A stretch of 64,000 nt of DNA. Source: Thermosynechococcus sp. NK55a (lineage in GTDB: Bacteria; Cyanobacteriota; Cyanobacteriia; Thermosynechococcales; Thermosynechococcaceae). Below are positions 7,447 to 16,932 of this stretch, piece after piece. Made by a program: the position numbers and the translations under genes. The DNA lies in contig NC_023033.1 in the NCBI RefSeq assembly GCF_000505665.1, forward strand, positions 1,533,813-1,597,812, in the 5' to 3' direction. Position 1 is the first letter of the stretch, and the number at the start of each line of letters is the position of its first letter. Under the pieces are notes generated by a model. The model worked only from the letters and a program-made list of their open reading frames with translations, did not search any database and had not been told where the DNA came from.

Positions 7447-7739
7447 AGGAGTGTCGTTCCTCATAGGTTGCGTCTCTCAATCCCTGAGTGTAACAAAGTT
7501 TTACAGTCAACAGGCCTTGCCTTGTCCCCATTCCCCAGCTTTTTCCTATAGAAGAGATAAGAAACTCTTTGACATTTTACTAGCCAAGTTATCCCCAGAA
7601 AAGCATAGAATTACTTCAATTAAATCTCCTCTTATCATAGCTATAAGCAAGGTACAAGGATACTCCCTCAGGGCTAGGGGTTCCTCTCAATCATGCTCTA
7701 GCTATGAAACCCTCTCTAAATTCGCCAAAAGGGACAGAA

Positions 7740-9425
7740 ATGCTAACCAATTTAGTTAATCGAGTTCACTTTCGCTATTGGCGTGGCGATCTCTTTGGTG
7801 GGCTAACTGCCGCCATTGTTGCCTTGCCAATGGCCTTGGCCTTTGGGGTCACCTCTGGGGCTGGTGCAACGGCGGGACTCTACTGCGTGGTCTTTCTTGG
7901 CTTTTTTGCAGCTCTTTTTGGGGGCACGCCAACACTCATTTCCAATCCCACAGGGCCAATGACCGTCGTGATTACGGCAGTGATCACCCGACTGACCAGT
8001 GAATATCCCGAACAGGGGTTATCCATGGCCTTTACGGTGGTGATGCTAGCGGGCTGTTTTCAAATCCTCTTTGGTCTGTTGCGGCTGGGCAAATACATCA
8101 CCCTCATGCCCTACACCGTGATTTCTGGCTTTATGTCGGGGATTGGCCTGATCATGATCCTGCTGCAAATTGGCCCACTGTTGGGGCACAGCAGTAAAGG
8201 TGGGGTCTTGGGGGCAGTGCAAAACTTGCCAGAGTGGATTCAAACACTGAACCCAGCGGCCCTTACTTTGGGCTTATTCACCCTTGGACTCATTTATTTC
8301 ACACCCCAGAAAATTCGTCGGCTTGTGCCGCCACAGCTCCTCGCCTTGGTTTTGGGCACGATTCTATCAGTGGTCTTTTTTGCGGATGCCGGTTTGGCCC
8401 GCATTGGCACAATTCCCACTGGTCTGCCAGAGTTTGTGCCGCCGACTTTTACGCTGCCTGCTCTGAAAACGATGATTGTGGACGGGGCAATGCTGGGGAT
8501 GCTCGGCTGTATTGATTCGCTCCTTACCTCGGTGATTGCCGATAGCATTACCCGTACCCAGCATGATTCCAATAAGGAACTGATTGGCCAAGGTATTGGT
8601 AACCTGCTGTCTGGCTTGTTTGGTGGTCTGCCCGGTGCCGGTGCCACGATGGGCACAGTGGTGAATATTCAAGCGGGAGGACGCACCTGCTTATCGGGTA
8701 TGATCCACGCCGTGATTCTGCTGATGGTGGTGCTGTGGGCTGCACCGTTGACGGAACCGATTCCCAATGCAGTCTTGGCGGGGATTTTAATCAAGGTGGG
8801 GATTGACATCATCGACTGGAATTTTCTCAAACGTGCCCACCTCCTGTCGCTGCGGGCGGCTTTCATTATGTATGGCGTGATGCTGCTGACTGTCTTTGTG
8901 GACTTAATTGTAGCTGTGGGGGTTGGGGTCTTTATTGCCAATATGCTGACGATCAAGCGCTTGGCGGATCTGCAATCGGAGGAGGTGAAGGCGATTACCC
9001 ACGCTGATGATCAAGCACCCCTGACCGCCGAGGAAAAAGCACTCTTCCACGAAGCTAAGGGTCAACTGTTGCTCCTCCACCTTGGGGGCCCGATGAGTTT
9101 TGGCTCCGCTTGGGCAATTTCGCAGCGGCAGGCAATCATGGCGGACTATAGGGTGCTGATTCTGGATGTCAGCAGTGTGCCGCTGTTGGGGGTGACGGCA
9201 GCGCTGGCCATTGAGTCGCTCATCCAAGAGGCGCAAAAGCATGGTTTAGCGATTTTTCTGGTGAATGGTTCGGCAGATAAGGTGCAACAGCGGCTCCAAC
9301 GCTTTCGCATTTTGGATCGGTTGCCCGCTGATCATGTGGTGAGCGATCGCCGACAAGCCCTTGAAAAGGCCATCCAGTTTCTTCGCCAACCAAAGGAATT
9401 GCTGAAGGTGACAACGGGTAGCTAG
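7740..9425 (+). CDS. bicA: SulP-family bicarbonate transporter, BicA-like
   Basis: A 561-residue SulP transporter with about 12-14 membrane segments and a C-terminal cytoplasmic STAS domain (about residues 440-545). It closely follows cyanobacterial BicA, the sodium-dependent low-affinity bicarbonate importer of the CO2-concentrating mechanism. Shared blocks include HFRYWRGDLFGGLTAAIVAL, GGTPTLISNPTGPMTVVITA and GCIDSLLTSVIADSITRTQH. The STAS domain shows the VLILDVSSVPLLGVTAA strand-turn. I chose the ATG at 7740, which matches the BicA N-terminus; an earlier in-frame ATG at 7704 adds 12 residues. About 290 bases of A+T-rich upstream sequence presumably hold its promoter. A sulfate transporter is less likely given the close match. 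Confidence 0.88.
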   Translation: MLTNLVNRVHFRYWRGDLFGGLTAAIVALPMALAFGVTSGAGATAGLYCVVFLGFFAALFGGTPTLISNPTGPMTVVITAVITRLTSEYPEQGLSMAFTVVMLAGCFQILFGLLRLGKYITLMPYTVISGFMSGIGLIMILLQIGPLLGHSSKGGVLGAVQNLPEWIQTLNPAALTLGLFTLGLIYFTPQKIRRLVPPQLLALVLGTILSVVFFADAGLARIGTIPTGLPEFVPPTFTLPALKTMIVDGAMLGMLGCIDSLLTSVIADSITRTQHDSNKELIGQGIGNLLSGLFGGLPGAGATMGTVVNIQAGGRTCLSGMIHAVILLMVVLWAAPLTEPIPNAVLAGILIKVGIDIIDWNFLKRAHLLSLRAAFIMYGVMLLTVFVDLIVAVGVGVFIANMLTIKRLADLQSEEVKAITHADDQAPLTAEEKALFHEAKGQLLLLHLGGPMSFGSAWAISQRQAIMADYRVLILDVSSVPLLGVTAALAIESLIQEAQKHGLAIFLVNGSADKVQQRLQRFRILDRLPADHVVSDRRQALEKAIQFLRQPKELLKVTTGS

Positions 9426-10000
9426 GAATAGCGGGAGACGGCAGGGTTTCCCTGCACATACCACCGCCACGGAATCTCCTGCCCCTGGGAAATGCCAATG
9501 CGGGTGGTCTGCACCACCGGGTCTGTCAGGGGCTGGGGTGGTTTTTCTAACCAGAGACCGCTCTCTTGCCCTAGCATCAGGCCAGAAAGCCGGCGATCGA
9601 TCCCCAGGACTCGGCACAGTTTTCCCGGACCAGCGGCCCTAGGGGGCGGCAAGGGCGGGCTGAGCATCTCTAGGGCACGAATGAGAACAGCACTGGCAAA
9701 GTTTGGGCGATCGCTAGCGATATTCAAGCAGTGGTGAATGCCATAGATTTGATAGACATAGATGGTGCCCGGTGCCGCAAACATGGGAGCATTGCGAGCA
9801 GTTTGGCGACGGTAGCCATGGCAAGCGGGATCCCCTGCCATATAGGCCTCGGTTTCGACAATGCGGCCACGGTAGAGCTGACCATTGGCCTGTTGGCGCA
9901 CGAGAATACACCCCAGTAATTCTTCAGCGACCACTGGGGCAGGACGAGCAAACCAATCAAGGGGCAGACACTGGTCTTGCTCAATGGAAACTCTGTTCAA
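9422..10000 (-). CDS. 3-methyladenine DNA glycosylase (AAG/MPG family)
   Basis: A 192-residue alkyladenine DNA glycosylase that flips out and excises alkylated purines in base excision repair. Family features are plain: LARPAPVVAEELLG-type entry (here FARPAPVVAEELLG), the catalytic Glu-containing strand GRIVETEAYMAGDPACHGYR, the intercalating loop around TARNAPMFAAPGTIYVYQIYG, and RAAGPGKLCRVLGIDR. The length is normal. The first usable start is a TTG at 10000, which overlaps the upstream gene by 20 bases, so expression probably depends on that gene. It ends four bases inside the convergent bicA gene. It is the last gene of the dnaK-dnaJ cluster. Confidence 0.87.
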   Translation of the reverse strand: MNRVSIEQDQCLPLDWFARPAPVVAEELLGCILVRQQANGQLYRGRIVETEAYMAGDPACHGYRRQTARNAPMFAAPGTIYVYQIYGIHHCLNIASDRPNFASAVLIRALEMLSPPLPPPRAAGPGKLCRVLGIDRRLSGLMLGQESGLWLEKPPQPLTDPVVQTTRIGISQGQEIPWRWYVQGNPAVSRYS

Positions 10001-11066
10001 GCCACAAATCCTCCATCAAGGCATGGCGTAGCGGCCCATTCAAGCCAGAGACGGTGTAGAGCATTGCTTCGCGATAGAGACGCTGCACGGTGTGACTCAA
10101 CATTAAGGCACTGCCACCCGTTGTAATCAGGGCAGCTTGAGCTGCTTGGACGGCAAGGTGGATGGCGGCGGCGCGCAGTTGGGCATGGTAGGGGGGATTG
10201 ACCTCCTCTAGCTCCCTTTGAATCTGGTCGTAAAGGCGGTGCCAGCGATCGCGCAAGTGGTGATAGAGGTCTTTGGCGTCGACACTCTCGGCTAGAATCT
10301 GCAAACTAGCACGGGCACAGCCCATGGGGGCGGCACTGCCCCGCAGCAACTGCTGGCGATCGCGAATAGCCAGCCAATCTGCCGCAGCGATACCCACCAC
10401 CTCTGCCGGCGGGACTAACCAATCCACCAGCTCTGCCTGCACCGTTTGGGTTGAGGGCACAGCAGCTAGAGGTAGGGGCAATGAGAGGTGCAAAATGCCG
10501 CCGCCGGCCTGTTGGGCGTTGATAAAAGGCATGAGGGCAAAGAGAATACGCTGATCCGGTAGGGGAGCGGCAGCGATAAACATTGTCATGTGCTGAAAAC
10601 CACTGAGCCAGGGCAACGTTCCCCGCAGGAGATAGCCCTCACTGGTGGGTTGAGCTTGCAGCTCCCCTAGGTTGTGGCGCAGATGGGAAAAGCTGATACC
10701 CACCAACACCTGCCCCTTCATTAAGTCCGCCAAGTAGGCTTGGGCAACGCTCCCTTCAGGGTGTTCGAGAATGATGCCCAAGGCGGATTGATGTTGTGCC
10801 ACCAAAAAGGCAAGGGCACCGGAGGTTTGTGCCAGTTGTAAGCTCAAATGCCACAGCGTACGGCGATCGCACTCCAATCCCCCGACTGCTTTGGGTACCC
10901 CCAAACGAAAAATGCCCAAGTTTCCTAAGGCTTGCAGGCTCTCCGATAAAAGGGAGTTTTGCTGATCAAGGCGGTTGGCCATGGGAGCGACCACGCCAGT
11001 GAGGTATGTCTGAATGTCCTTGAGAAGAGGCTGCGCTGCCAAATCAGCAAAAGCTAGGGCATCCAT
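9981..11066 (-). CDS. Acyl-CoA dehydrogenase-like flavoprotein
   Basis: A 361-residue protein with the acyl-CoA dehydrogenase fold: helical N-terminal domain (LGNLGIFRLGVPKAVGG), middle beta domain (SEGYLLRGTLPWLSGFQHM) and C-terminal helical domain (ALITTGGSALMLSHTVQRLYREA). The C-terminal Tyr-Glu-Gly-Thr region that supplies the catalytic glutamate of many dehydrogenases is absent; the corresponding end reads MLYTVSGLNGPLRHALMEDL. This resembles flavin-dependent monooxygenases of the same superfamily (DszC-like), so the reaction is uncertain. It lies 3 bases downstream of dnaJ and overlaps the DNA glycosylase gene. Confidence 0.75.
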   Translation of the reverse strand: MDALAFADLAAQPLLKDIQTYLTGVVAPMANRLDQQNSLLSESLQALGNLGIFRLGVPKAVGGLECDRRTLWHLSLQLAQTSGALAFLVAQHQSALGIILEHPEGSVAQAYLADLMKGQVLVGISFSHLRHNLGELQAQPTSEGYLLRGTLPWLSGFQHMTMFIAAAPLPDQRILFALMPFINAQQAGGGILHLSLPLPLAAVPSTQTVQAELVDWLVPPAEVVGIAAADWLAIRDRQQLLRGSAAPMGCARASLQILAESVDAKDLYHHLRDRWHRLYDQIQRELEEVNPPYHAQLRAAAIHLAVQAAQAALITTGGSALMLSHTVQRLYREAMLYTVSGLNGPLRHALMEDLWLEQSFH

Positions 11067-11069
11067 AGC

Positions 11070-12050
11070 TCAGGAGTAGGCCAGATGGGCACGGGGGTTG
11101 TAGGACTCAATGGCCTGAAGCTGCCGGTAGAGATCCCGTTCGGCATCGCTCAGTTGGGGCGGCAGCGTAATTACAATTTCCACCAGTTGGTCACCGCGAT
11201 CGCCATCGGGACGAGGGTAGCCTTTACCCGCCAGTCGCAAACGCTGTCCTGTCCGTACCCCTGCTGGAACCATCATTTTTACCCAACCATCCAGGGTCGG
11301 AGCTTCAATTTGCCCCCCAAGGGCAGCCTCACTGGGGGTCACGGGCAGTTCACAGACAATGTCATAGTCCTCCAGGCGAAAGAGGGGATGGGGAGTCACT
11401 TGAATTTTCAGATAAAGATCACCGCCACCAGTGCCTTGACCCCGCAGCCGAATCCGCTGACCGGTAACCATCCCCGGTGGCAGCGTCACTTCTAGGGAGC
11501 GCCCATCTCCAAGGCGAATCCGCTCCCGTCCTCCTTCGTAGGCTTTTTCGAGGGGGATTTCTAGGGTGGCTTCAGCATCGCGACGACTCACAGCGGTATA
11601 GACGGTTTTGACGGTGCCGGGGCGAAAGTAGTCTGTCTCTATGGTAGACGAGCGACGGGGGGGATCCGCAGAAACCGTAGAAGTGCGGGGCGATCGCCGA
11701 CCCAACAGTTGATCCAAAAACTCTTGAAAATTATCTTCACTGAGGTCGGGTTCTTCCCTAACACTAGTACCATTGCGACGAGCCATAGGGGTGCGTTGGG
11801 AAGGGCGAGTGCGAAAGCCAGGCTGTGACCAATATTCACCGTAGCGATCGTATTGCTCACGGCGAGCCGGATCACTGAGGACTTGGTAGGCTTCACTAAT
11901 GTCTTTGAACTTCTCTTCAGCGGCGCGATCGCCGGGATTCAGATCGGGATGATACCGCCGAGCCAGCCGCCGATAGGCGCGCTTAATCTCCTCAAGGCTG
12001 GCATCCCGATCCACGCCCAAAAGCTGGTAGTAATCTCGAAAATTACGCAT
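11070..12050 (-). CDS. dnaJ: DnaJ-like co-chaperone (CbpA type, no zinc finger)
   Basis: A 326-residue Hsp40. The J domain occupies residues about 5-70 with the HPD motif in [16 protein letters not shown] linker rich in Arg, Pro and Ser follows, then two C-terminal client-binding domains starting near residue 165 ([54 protein letters not shown]). The Cys-rich zinc finger of canonical DnaJ is missing, making it a type II J protein. It lies 50 bases downstream of dnaK on the same strand and probably serves that Hsp70, stimulating ATP hydrolysis and delivering clients. Confidence 0.9.
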   Translation of the reverse strand: MRNFRDYYQLLGVDRDASLEEIKRAYRRLARRYHPDLNPGDRAAEEKFKDISEAYQVLSDPARREQYDRYGEYWSQPGFRTRPSQRTPMARRNGTSVREEPDLSEDNFQEFLDQLLGRRSPRTSTVSADPPRRSSTIETDYFRPGTVKTVYTAVSRRDAEATLEIPLEKAYEGGRERIRLGDGRSLEVTLPPGMVTGQRIRLRGQGTGGGDLYLKIQVTPHPLFRLEDYDIVCELPVTPSEAALGGQIEAPTLDGWVKMMVPAGVRTGQRLRLAGKGYPRPDGDRGDQLVEIVITLPPQLSDAERDLYRQLQAIESYNPRAHLAYS

Positions 12051-12100
12051 CGACAGTCCTAATCTACACTCACAGTTGCCGCAAAGAATACAAAAAAGCC

Positions 12101-14125
12101 CTACCAGTCGTCGTCATCCCAATCGTCCCATGGGGCTGAATCACTGCGCTGGGAGTAGCTGCGGGAACGCCGCGTGCGGGGTGGCTCATCCCATTCATCC
12201 TCATAATTATCGCGCCGCCGCTCTCGACCCCGCACCGCATCGAGACCTTTATTCACCGCTTCCCTAAGGTTGGGCAGCTTAAAGATCTCTTCATCGTCTT
12301 CCGCCTCCTCTTCCCTCAGGCGCAGTTGACGGACAAAGTCGTAGAGCCGCTCTTCAAGGGCAGCGTAGGTGAGGTCAATCTGGCGATCGTCCTCATTGCG
12401 AATGGCCTCCTGCAATTGCCGCACTAGAGCCTCAATACCACGGCGCTGCTCAGCGGCAAATTGATAGCCAAATTCCTGAGCCGCTTCCCGCAATTGGCGT
12501 TCAGCTCGGTTCATCAAATCCTGGGCGCGGTTGCGCTTCTCAATGCGGGCCCGCCGCTGGCGATCGCCCGCTGCATTGGACTCAGCATCCAAGAGCATCT
12601 GCTGAATTTCCTCTTCACTCAGGGTTGATGCCCCCTGAATGACCACACTTTGCTCACGGCCGCTAAAGCGATCCAAGGCCACCACTTGGAGCAGGCCATT
12701 GGCATCCAAGTCAAAGGACACTTGAATTTGGGGCACCCCCCGAGGCGCTGGCGGAATGCCGGTTAACTTAAAGCGTCCCAGGGACTTATTGTGGGCTGCC
12801 AGTTCCCGCTCCCCCTGAACCACGTGGATTTCTACTTGGCTTTGGTTATTTTCTGAGGTTGAAAAAATATCGGAGCGACGCACCGGAATCGTCGTATTGC
12901 GGGGAATCAGCACCTTAGTCACGCCGCCAATGGTTTCCACCCCTAGGGAAAGGGGCGTTACATCCAACAGCAGGATATCTTTCACATCCCCTGCGAGAAT
13001 CCCTGCTTGAATCGCAGCACCGACGGCCACCACTTCATCGGGGTTGACATTTTGCTTCGGTTCACGGCCAATCATCTGCCGCACCAGATCCTGCACCATG
13101 GGCATTCGCGTCGCACCACCCACAAGTACCACGGCATCAATTTGACTGGGGGTTAAATGGGCGTCCATCAGGGCCTGTTCGACCGGATAGCGCAGCCGTT
13201 GCAGTAGGTCTTGGCTAAGGTCCTCAAATTGGCGACGACTGAGGGTGGTTTCAATGTGTTTCGGCCCCTCTGCTGTGGCAGTGACAAAGGGCAGATCGAT
13301 ATTGGTTTCCAGTAGGCCGGAAAGTTCAATTTTGGCTTTTTCGGCAGCATCAGTGAGCCGTTGCAGCGACTGGCGATCGCGCCGTAAATCAATGCCTTCC
13401 TTAGCAAGGAAGTCTTCGGCTAGCCAGTCCACAATCAACTTATCAAAGTCATTGCCCCCCAGTTGAGTATCGCCGCTGGTGGCCTTCACTTCAAACACGC
13501 CATCACCGACCTCGAGAATGGAGACATCAAAGGTGCCACCGCCCAGGTCAAAAACGAGAATCGTCTGCTCCTGCTGGCGATCGAGACCATAGGCCAGCGC
13601 TGCCGCGGTGGGTTCATTGATAATGCGCCGCACATTGAGACCCGCAATACGTCCAGCATCACGGGTCGCTTGCCGCTGCGAGTCATTAAAGTAGGCGGGT
13701 ACAGTAATCACCGCATCGGTGACGGGTTCCCCTAGGTAGCGGCTGGCATCCTCCACCAGCTTGCGCAAGACCATGGCTGAAATTTCTTCGGGGGCAAATT
13801 CCCGTTGCAGCCGTGGGCACTTGATGCGCACTTTCCCCGATTCATCGCGGCGAATCGTATAGGGTACCCGCTTGGACTCCGCCGTTAGTTCACTGTATTC
13901 GCGGCCAATAAAGCGCTTCACGGCATAGAAGGTGTTTTGGGGATTGAGCACCGCCTGCCGTCGCGCCAACTGCCCCACAAGGCGCTCGCCGTCTTTGCCA
14001 AAGGCCACCACAGAAGGAGTGGTGCGGGAGCCTTCTGCATTGGCAATCACAACGGGTTTTCCCCCTTCCAGTACAGCAATGACGGAATTGGTTGTCCCCA
14101 GATCAATGCCAACAATTTTGCCCAT
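12101..14125 (-). CDS. dnaK: Hsp70 chaperone DnaK (DnaK1-like paralogue)
   Basis: A 674-residue Hsp70. The ATPase domain begins [20 protein letters not shown] and contains [20 protein letters not shown] and [17 protein letters not shown]; the substrate-binding domain includes [14 protein letters not shown]. The tail is atypical: acidic and Arg-rich, ending in alternating Asp and Trp (DDWDDDDW), not the usual DnaK C-terminus. Cyanobacteria carry several dnaK genes; the tail suggests the dispensable DnaK1 type rather than essential DnaK2 (inference). I chose the ATG at 14125 because it gives the canonical N-terminus; 14146 adds seven residues. No CIRCE element is visible upstream. It heads a four-gene leftward cluster. 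Confidence 0.92.
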   Translation of the reverse strand: MGKIVGIDLGTTNSVIAVLEGGKPVVIANAEGSRTTPSVVAFGKDGERLVGQLARRQAVLNPQNTFYAVKRFIGREYSELTAESKRVPYTIRRDESGKVRIKCPRLQREFAPEEISAMVLRKLVEDASRYLGEPVTDAVITVPAYFNDSQRQATRDAGRIAGLNVRRIINEPTAAALAYGLDRQQEQTILVFDLGGGTFDVSILEVGDGVFEVKATSGDTQLGGNDFDKLIVDWLAEDFLAKEGIDLRRDRQSLQRLTDAAEKAKIELSGLLETNIDLPFVTATAEGPKHIETTLSRRQFEDLSQDLLQRLRYPVEQALMDAHLTPSQIDAVVLVGGATRMPMVQDLVRQMIGREPKQNVNPDEVVAVGAAIQAGILAGDVKDILLLDVTPLSLGVETIGGVTKVLIPRNTTIPVRRSDIFSTSENNQSQVEIHVVQGERELAAHNKSLGRFKLTGIPPAPRGVPQIQVSFDLDANGLLQVVALDRFSGREQSVVIQGASTLSEEEIQQMLLDAESNAAGDRQRRARIEKRNRAQDLMNRAERQLREAAQEFGYQFAAEQRRGIEALVRQLQEAIRNEDDRQIDLTYAALEERLYDFVRQLRLREEEAEDDEEIFKLPNLREAVNKGLDAVRGRERRRDNYEDEWDEPPRTRRSRSYSQRSDSAPWDDWDDDDW

Positions 14126-14413
14126 GCCGCTTGAACGACTCCGCACTGGTTAGAATAAATGAATAGCGTTATAGTAACGGATTATTTACCCTTTGTTACG
14201 CTTATTCGATTGTACGAGATCTGCCCCAGACCGTCAGAATCACTCTTTCCCCTGTGCTGCGCGATCGCTACAACGATATGGACAACTTCCGTCCCCCCAC
14301 CTCACCTTTACCGCTGCTCATCTGTGGATTCTAACGGTTAAGATGACAGGCAAGAGGTTGCAGCACAGCTTATCAACTGTTGCTACGCCCAATTCCGAGA
14401 AGGAGACTGTTCT

Positions 14414-14728
14414 ATGCTACACCGCAAGCTTTATCAACTCTATACCGACGGCCAAGAAGTCTGGATTTACTTGCGGGATCAACAACGCCTGATTGACCGG
14501 GCACGCATTGTGGACATCGAAGGAAATGTGGTTACCATCCGCTACGAAACGGAGGAAGACGACGAAGTGTGTGCTTGGGAAGAGATCGTCAATATCGAAA
14601 GTATTGGCTCCATTTCACGGCGGCTCGCAGCAGTTCCCCGAGGCTATGCAGAGCTACCCATTGCTGATGAATGTCCAGAGGCGGAGCAACTGCCGAAGCA
14701 TTCCTCGGAAACCGAACACGAGCGTTAA
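14414..14728 (+). CDS. Conserved cyanobacterial protein (DUF6679-like)
   Basis: A 104-residue acidic soluble protein. The sequence has a beta-rich core (LYQLYTDGQEVWIYLRDQQR; VVTIRYETEEDDEVCAWEEI) and a disordered acidic tail. It resembles the cyanobacterial DUF6679 family as I remember it; I know of no established function. A good ribosome site (AAGGAGA, 14400-14406) precedes the ATG. It lies just upstream of ribD (gap of 9 bases) and probably shares its transcript. About 290 bases separate it from the divergent dnaK gene. Confidence 0.72.
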   Translation: MLHRKLYQLYTDGQEVWIYLRDQQRLIDRARIVDIEGNVVTIRYETEEDDEVCAWEEIVNIESIGSISRRLAAVPRGYAELPIADECPEAEQLPKHSSETEHER

Positions 14729-14737
14729 TTCTTACTC

Positions 14738-15877
14738 ATGCGCTCAGCCCCCGTTGTGGAGGAAATAGCCACGATTGATGCCCAGTATATGGGGCGCTGC
14801 CTTGAGTTAGCGGCTCGGGCCAAAGGCCGCACGGCTCCGAATCCCCTCGTGGGCTGTGTGATTGTGGCGGAGGGACGCGTCATTGGGGAGGGGTTTCATC
14901 CCAAGGCAGGGGAACCCCATGCCGAGGTCTTTGCCCTGCGCAGTGTCAGCGAGAGCGATCGCCCCCTCCTCAGCAAGGCCACCCTCTACGTCAACCTTGA
15001 ACCCTGCAACCACTATGGCCGCACACCCCCCTGTACCGAGGCAATTGTTGCTGCTGGTATTCCCAAGGTGGTGGTGGGCATGATTGATCCGAATCCTCAA
15101 GTAGCCGGAGCAGGGGTAGAGCGGCTGCGCGCAGCGGGCATAGAAGTCACTGTTGGCGTGCGGGAAGCAGACTGTCAACGCCTGAACGAAGCGTTTGTCC
15201 ATCGGGTGCGCTACCAGCGTCCCTTTGGCATTTTTAAGTACGCCATGACCCTCGATGGCAAAATTGCCTCTAGGGCAGGTCATAGTCTCTGGGTGAGTGG
15301 CGAAGCCGCACGCGCCATGGTGCATCAACTGCGCTCTGAATGCGATGCTGTCATTGTGGGGGGCAATACCGTGCGGCTGGATAATCCCCTCTTGACCTCC
15401 CGCCATGAGCACAATCCCCTACGGGTGGTGATGAGCCGTACCCTTGATCTGCCGCGGGATGCCTCTTTGTGGGAAACAACCACCGCTGCGACCTTGGTGG
15501 TTACTTCCGCTTCGCCCCAGCATCCCCTAATTCCCCAACTGCAGGCACAGGGTGTGGAGGTGGTGCACCAAGAGCCGCTAACACCGACCGCCGTTATGGC
15601 ACTGCTTTATCAACGGGGCATCATGACCGTGCTTTGGGAATGTGGCGGTTCCCTCGCAGCGGCAGCGATCGCCGAAGGCATGGTACAGAAGGTGTGGGCG
15701 TTTATTGCGCCAAAAATTATCGGTGGCTTCGATGCCCCCGCCCCAGTGGCCGATTTAGGCTTAACCAAAATGCATGAGGCCTTGTGCCTAGAGGACGTGA
15801 CTTGGCAAGCCGTGGGCGAGGACATTCTCGTAGTGGGCTACCTACCGTCTAGGCCTCCGGTTCCGTCACTTCAATAA
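14738..15877 (+). CDS. ribD: Bifunctional riboflavin deaminase/reductase RibD
   Basis: A 379-residue two-domain enzyme for the second and third steps of riboflavin synthesis: deamination of the pyrimidine intermediate and NADPH reduction of its ribosyl group. The deaminase domain (residues about 15-160) has the zinc set: His in GEPHAEVFAL with catalytic Glu, and Cys-x8-Cys in LEPCNHYGRTPPCTEAI. The reductase domain (about 165-370) begins FGIFKYAMTLDGKIAS and contains CDAVIVGGNTVRLDNP and WECGGSLAAAAI. The length is normal for the fusion. The 3' end overlaps the convergent unknown gene by 29 bases. Confidence 0.93.
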   Translation: MRSAPVVEEIATIDAQYMGRCLELAARAKGRTAPNPLVGCVIVAEGRVIGEGFHPKAGEPHAEVFALRSVSESDRPLLSKATLYVNLEPCNHYGRTPPCTEAIVAAGIPKVVVGMIDPNPQVAGAGVERLRAAGIEVTVGVREADCQRLNEAFVHRVRYQRPFGIFKYAMTLDGKIASRAGHSLWVSGEAARAMVHQLRSECDAVIVGGNTVRLDNPLLTSRHEHNPLRVVMSRTLDLPRDASLWETTTAATLVVTSASPQHPLIPQLQAQGVEVVHQEPLTPTAVMALLYQRGIMTVLWECGGSLAAAAIAEGMVQKVWAFIAPKIIGGFDAPAPVADLGLTKMHEALCLEDVTWQAVGEDILVVGYLPSRPPVPSLQ

Positions 15878-16319
15878 TGGTGCAGCCCGTTTCTGTGGGG
15901 GGGGTATCCGCCTGCTCATAGAGCAAATCAATCCACAGGGACTCTGGGTAAGGCTTACGGCTAGAGACATAAAAAAGCCAATGCTGGCTGACGTTGAGGG
16001 ACTCGCGCCGCAGCTTGGCCATTGCAGGGGTTGTAATCAGCCGTAAGGCGGCGTTGGCATTGCGCCACTGCTCAATAATTCCAGCGGCGACCCGCAGGAT
16101 TTCCCCCTGGCTATTTTCTAATTCCAAAATGGCATCAATGTGGATACTCTCCCACCAGTGCCGTGGATCCCTGAGATCCAATCCTTGGCCATCCATATAG
16201 TCAATCAGGTTGGGGAGATGTGCGCGAATGAAGTTTTGGACAACACTAAATGGAGGAAAAGGGCGCAAAACTTTGAGGTGGCTCGCTGTTTGTTGAAACC
16301 ACAGCTTGTGGTAAGTCAT
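15849..16319 (-). CDS. Conserved hypothetical protein
   Basis: A 156-residue soluble protein with several tryptophans and mixed alpha/beta character (YHKLWFQQTASHLKVL; HWWESIHIDAILELENSQG; HWLFYVSSRKPYPESLWIDL). I see no membrane segment, signal peptide or catalytic motif that I can name. It is convergent with ribD and overlaps its last 29 bases. Its upstream side is a long A+T-rich intergenic region. I do not recognise the family; the intact frame and plausible composition support it as real. Confidence 0.6.
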   Translation of the reverse strand: MTYHKLWFQQTASHLKVLRPFPPFSVVQNFIRAHLPNLIDYMDGQGLDLRDPRHWWESIHIDAILELENSQGEILRVAAGIIEQWRNANAALRLITTPAMAKLRRESLNVSQHWLFYVSSRKPYPESLWIDLLYEQADTPPTETGCTIIEVTEPEA

Positions 16320-16932
16320 GGGAACGAAGCTCCGTCAGAAAGGCGATCGCCAAAAATCGTTACAAACTCGTTTATTCTACCAAGCAAGCTTGCTTTGATT
16401 GTCCCTAGGAGCAAAGATGAATATGTGCCACTTTTAACTCAATTTGGCACAAGTGTTATAGGACAATTTGGGTGTAACAGCCAACGATAAGAAGGATATC
16501 AACTCAGTTAAATTATTAAAAAAATTATAAATACTGATTGGCTAACTTTACTCTACTTATTCATTTATTGGCAATAACGATTTTTCTTTCACGGGCACTA
16601 ATCCAGCTCAAGTCAGGATGAATTCAGGTTTTTTGATTATTAGCCAGCAGGTAGAAAATTCGTATTTTTATTTTACAGCAGATAACTCATCCCCCAGAGA
16701 TGGCAAAGCAAGGCAGAGGGGAGACTTGTCATTTGGTTGGGGATTGGGTAAAGTCACCTAGAAGTTTCGTCGTGGTGCCAAAACACCCTTTGCATCAACA
16801 ACAGATTGGGACAGTTTTAGGCATAGCTGCGGCGAGTGGCCTCCGGCTACCTTGAAGCATTGCCCATGATGTGTGTTCTCAGTTCACTGCTTTGTTGAAT
16901 CACTGTAGATTTTGTGTGCGAGGAGGATTACC
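16320..16932. other. Long A+T-rich intergenic region upstream of the M23 peptidase gene
   Basis: About 610 bases without a supported gene. Its middle (16490-16680) is strongly A+T-rich, with many in-frame stops in all frames. A small hairpin GGTGCC-AAAA-CACC-like element lies near 16775-16790. Because M23 peptidase genes often lie under c-di-AMP riboswitches, I looked for the ydaO signature and did not find its conserved core. A sequence near 16889 (CTTTGTTGAATCA) resembles the end of IS903-type elements but has no partner. It most likely holds promoters for both flanking genes. Confidence 0.45.
16921..16926 (+). promoter_or_regulatory. Shine-Dalgarno that fixes a TTG start
   Basis: A perfect AGGAGG six bases before the TTG at 16933. 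The frame is open further upstream to a TTG at 16912, but that start would place the ribosome site inside the coding sequence. This decides the N-terminus of the M23 peptidase. Confidence 0.8.

Noticed and set aside
14126..14413. CIRCE heat-shock element upstream of dnaK
   Set aside because: No TTAGCACTC-N9-GAGTGCTAA was found. A loose inverted repeat GTAAC...GTTAC at 14174-14199 is too weak to call.
16885..16905. IS903-like terminal sequence CTTTGTTGAATCA
   Set aside because: Only a short match on one side, no inverted partner and no transposase nearby.
16320..16932. A c-di-AMP (ydaO) riboswitch before the M23 peptidase gene
   Set aside because: Such riboswitches often precede cell-wall peptidase genes, but the conserved core near the 3' side (AGCTAAC-type) and paired GGGG blocks were not found.
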